From contig JAWKPF010000064.1 in the NCBI GenBank assembly GCA_041390825.1, positions 1-7,175 of the forward strand: a stretch of DNA of 7,175 nucleotides, written 5' to 3'. A program made the translations under genes and the position numbers. Below are positions 5,097 through 7,175 of this stretch, piece by piece. The notes beneath the pieces are model-generated. The model had not been told where the DNA came from, ran no database searches, and saw nothing but the letters and a program-made list of their open reading frames with translations. This stretch comes from Thermomicrobiales bacterium (GTDB lineage: Bacteria > Chloroflexota > Chloroflexia > Thermomicrobiales > UBA6265). Each line of letters opens with the position of its first letter. Within the stretch, counting starts at the first letter, position 1.

Positions 5097-6668
5097 ATGA
5101 CCGATCACGCACGTACGTTGATGCAGGATTTCTTCACTGGGCGGATCGACCGGCGGCAACTGCTGGTTCGAGCGGCCGCGGCTGGAGTGAGCGTGGGCGC
5201 GCTTGGCGCCGTCGCCGCGTCTCCGGCTGTTGCATTGCGCGCTGCCGCCCAGGACGTCGCGCCCTCGGGCGATCTCGTGATCGCGGCCGGAGGCGATATC
5301 GACACTCTGGATCCGCAAGTGAGCCAACTGCTGCTCTACGGTGACATGATGCGCCGTCCGGTGTTCAGCACACTGGTGACCTATGCCGACGATCTCACCT
5401 ATGTGGGTGATCTGGCGGCGTCATGGGAGAACCCGGACGATACAACCTACGTCTTCACCCTGGTAGAGGGAGCGACCTATCACGACGGCACACCTGTGAC
5501 CGCGGCAGATGTCGAATTCTCGTTTGGTCGTGTGGTCGAGAAAGAGACGGTTTGGTCGAGCCGGCTGACCAACGTCGCATCGTATGAGGTCATCGACGAT
5601 CAGACCATCAGCATCAAACTCTCCGCGGTGCAGGCAGATTTCCTCGACGGGTTGACCCAGATCGCGATCATTTCCGAAGCGATTGCTGCCGATATCGAGA
5701 ACACCCCAATCGGCTCCGGACCATTCAAGTTCGTCGAATGGGTGCCGAACGATCACATCTCGCTCGAAGCCTATGACGGCTACTATGGCGAAGGCCCGGG
5801 CGTCGCGACATTGCGCTTCAACATCCTGCCCGACCCGCAGGTTTCCATCACGAACCTGAAATCGGGCGATGTCCAGGGAGTGCTGAACATTCCGGTGACG
5901 CAATCGACCGCGCTGGAAGGCGATGACAGCGTGGTGGTCATCAATGTACCCACCAGCAGCATTCCGCTTTTCGAGATGCTGGGCAAAAACCACGAAACCA
6001 TCCGCACCAATGCCCGCGTTCGCCAGGCGCTCGCCATGTGCCTCGACAAGAACGCGGTGCAGCAGGTGGTCTATGCCGGCGGAGGCGCGCCGAAATGGAC
6101 CTTCGTCGGGATGGACAGTTGGGCGTATGCCGATGTGCCTGGGTATGACTATGATCCCGCCGCCGCCAAGGCCATTCTCGAGGAGGAAGGCGCGGCCGAC
6201 CTGGAGTTCACCGTGCTTGGCATTCAGGGCTACCCGGAAGGTGAGCAGGCGGCGACCATTTGGCAGGCTGGACTGGCCGAGGCTGGTGTCAAGCTCAACA
6301 TCGAAATCCAGGAACTTTCGGTCTGGCTCGATAACTACCTCAACCATACCTACGATGTCATCTGGAACGTCTTCCCAGGGTTTGCCGATCCGAACTACTT
6401 CGTCAGTCTCGGTCTGCAACCGCATCTGACCGACGGCTGGACCAACGAGGAAGCGGCTGCACTGGCGGTGAGCGCGAACGAGACGCTCGATCTCGATGAG
6501 CGCAAGGAGCAATATGCCCGCTTGCAGCAGCTCTTCGTCGAAGATCTGCCGATCATGGTCATCCAGGAGACGCCGAAGGTCTCGGTGACCGCGCCCAATG
6601 TTTCGAATTGGGGAATCAACTCGCTGAGCTGGGTGCTGCTCAACGACACCACCATCAGCGAGGGATAG
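5097..6668 (+). CDS. ABC transporter substrate-binding protein, SBP family 5 (peptide/nickel class), Tat-type signal
   Basis: This 523-residue extracytoplasmic binding protein belongs to a dipeptide/oligopeptide-type importer. A polar N-terminus contains R19-R20-Q-L-L23, a twin-arginine-like motif, followed by an Ala/Val-rich core (26-47) and a likely cleavage near A49-A-A-Q-D53. No lipobox Cys is present, so it is not a standard lipoprotein. Family motifs include 'DIDTLDP' (67-73), the highly typical Y128-H-D-G-T-P-V-T-A-A-D-V-E-F-S-F143, and G206-S-G-P-F-K-F212. The length is normal for the family. The gene has its own promoter and a strong ribosome-binding site. It is followed, after a 62-nt spacer with a stable hairpin, by a DppB-like permease gene. 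Family members carry peptides, nickel, oligosaccharides and opines, so the ligand is unknown. No upstream permease precedes it, so it starts the operon. Confidence 0.93.
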   Translation: MTDHARTLMQDFFTGRIDRRQLLVRAAAAGVSVGALGAVAASPAVALRAAAQDVAPSGDLVIAAGGDIDTLDPQVSQLLLYGDMMRRPVFSTLVTYADDLTYVGDLAASWENPDDTTYVFTLVEGATYHDGTPVTAADVEFSFGRVVEKETVWSSRLTNVASYEVIDDQTISIKLSAVQADFLDGLTQIAIISEAIAADIENTPIGSGPFKFVEWVPNDHISLEAYDGYYGEGPGVATLRFNILPDPQVSITNLKSGDVQGVLNIPVTQSTALEGDDSVVVINVPTSSIPLFEMLGKNHETIRTNARVRQALAMCLDKNAVQQVVYAGGGAPKWTFVGMDSWAYADVPGYDYDPAAAKAILEEEGAADLEFTVLGIQGYPEGEQAATIWQAGLAEAGVKLNIEIQELSVWLDNYLNHTYDVIWNVFPGFADPNYFVSLGLQPHLTDGWTNEEAAALAVSANETLDLDERKEQYARLQQLFVEDLPIMVIQETPKVSVTAPNVSNWGINSLSWVLLNDTTISEG

Positions 6669-6681
6669 GAAACGCCCTCAC

Positions 6682-6715
6682 TGCGCGGCGCCGTCCGGGT
6701 TGACGGCGCCGCGCA
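6682..6715 (+). terminator. Intercistronic stem-loop between binding-protein and permease genes (attenuator or mRNA stabiliser)
   Basis: TGCGCGGCGCCGTC (6682-6695) and GACGGCGCCGCGCA (6702-6715) form a perfect 14-bp, almost all-GC stem around a 6-nt loop. It begins 13 nt after the TAG stop. No T-run follows (CGTTCCCGG), so full intrinsic termination is unlikely. A partial terminator or a 3'-end stabilising structure, as known between malE and malF, is the better reading. It would leave binding-protein mRNA in excess over permease mRNA. Confidence 0.75.
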
Positions 6716-6730
6716 CGTTCCCGGAGTTGC

Positions 6731-7175
6731 ATGGCCCGCTTTGCCGCCAGTCGAATCCTGCAGGCCATCCCGACGATGATCATCGTTTCGATGCTTGTCT
6801 TTGGACTCATTCGCATGGCGCCGGGCGACCCGGCCGCTATGCAAATGGGGCGGGAAGCCGCCAAACCCGAGAACCTCCCCAAGCTCGAAGCGCTGCGTGA
6901 GGAGATGGGACTGACCAAACCAATCCCGGTGCAGTACCTGTACTGGATACAGGATCTCGCGCAAGGCGATTTCGGCAATTCGCTCAAGAACAAGCGGCCG
7001 ACCATCGATCTCTTCATGCAGAAGTTGCCAGCCACGCTGGAACTCGTGATCGGCGCGACCATCTTCGCGTTGCTCCTGGCAGTGCCGCTCGGAGTCTTGG
7101 CGGCAATCAAACGCGGATCCCTGATCGACCGGGCGGCCATGGGCTTTGTCAGCGCTGGATTGGCTGTGCCGGGTT
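6731..7175 (+). CDS. DppB-like ABC importer permease, N-terminal part (runs off right edge)
   Basis: The open frame from ATG 6731 to the window end (148 codons) encodes the N-terminal portion of a binding-protein-dependent permease. The first membrane helix (about residues 9-28) is followed by the family motif 'IRMAPGDPA', then an extracytoplasmic stretch with 'LREEMGLTKPIPVQYLYWI' and 'GDFGNSL'. 'LPATLEL' next leads into a second helix ending in 'AVPLGVLAAIKRGSLIDR'. This order is diagnostic of the DppB/OppB/GsiC/NikB group, the first permease of peptide/nickel importers. A GGAG lies 4 nt before the ATG, a short spacing, and the 14-bp hairpin ends only 15 nt before it, so initiation could be affected by that structure. 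It works with the upstream binding protein; the second permease and ATPases should follow. The EAA coupling loop lies outside the window. Confidence 0.92.
   Translation, partial: MARFAASRILQAIPTMIIVSMLVFGLIRMAPGDPAAMQMGREAAKPENLPKLEALREEMGLTKPIPVQYLYWIQDLAQGDFGNSLKNKRPTIDLFMQKLPATLELVIGATIFALLLAVPLGVLAAIKRGSLIDRAAMGFVSAGLAVPG

Noticed and set aside
5421..6512. Long minus-strand open frame of 363 codons opposite the binding-protein gene
   Set aside because: The plus strand carries clear family-5 binding-protein motifs over the same span. The antisense product has no recognisable domain and is a typical by-product of GC-rich codon bias.

Overview
The window is GC-rich, densely packed bacterial DNA. 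Gene order and protein style point to Chloroflexota, most likely a Thermomicrobia/Sphaerobacter-like lineage. The pointers are an oligopeptide-type solute-binding protein with a leading 'GRIDRRQLL' twin-arginine signal and no lipobox Cys, a zinc-ribbon/SH3b/two-helix membrane protein, and several GTG starts. This assignment is inference from style; there is no rRNA or marker gene in the window. I see no tRNA, CRISPR array, insertion sequence or phage gene.

Layout. (1) At the left edge is the first 23 codons of a minus-strand phosphomannomutase/phosphoglucomutase (1-71). (2) A 177-bp divergent intergenic region (72-248) carries a heptanucleotide tandem repeat and a 9-bp inverted repeat. (3) A plus-strand operon of three small, probably metal-dependent enzymes follows: a PHP-domain phosphoesterase (249-1286), a metallo-beta-lactamase-fold hydrolase (1283-1909, ATGA overlap) and a DinB-fold protein (1912-2418, 2-nt gap). 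(4) A convergent minus-strand gene encodes a zinc-ribbon + SH3b + two-TM protein (2426-3106, GTG start). (5) A divergent plus-strand pair forms an ABC-2 type exporter: the ATPase (3218-4132) and its permease (4129-4950, GTGA overlap). (6) A 146-bp leader contains a perfect TTGACA box and a 9-bp hairpin that ends just before a strong Shine-Dalgarno sequence. (7) It is followed by a dipeptide/oligopeptide-type uptake system: a Tat-type substrate-binding protein (5097-6668), an intercistronic 14-bp hairpin, and the first 148 codons of a DppB-like permease (6731 to the right edge). The remaining permease and ATPase genes are presumably beyond the window.

How the genes work together. The two transport units are each self-consistent: an ATPase/permease exporter pair of unknown cargo, and a peptide/nickel-class importer whose binding protein is separated from its permease by a stable RNA hairpin that could set unequal protein levels. 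The PHP/MBL/DinB trio is tightly coupled at the translational level, but its shared substrate cannot be read from sequence. Most of this is recognisable housekeeping or accessory metabolism. The least explained items are the three-enzyme operon, the zinc-ribbon/SH3b membrane protein, the heptad repeat, and the two RNA hairpins around the binding-protein gene. I found no convincing evidence of an entirely new system.
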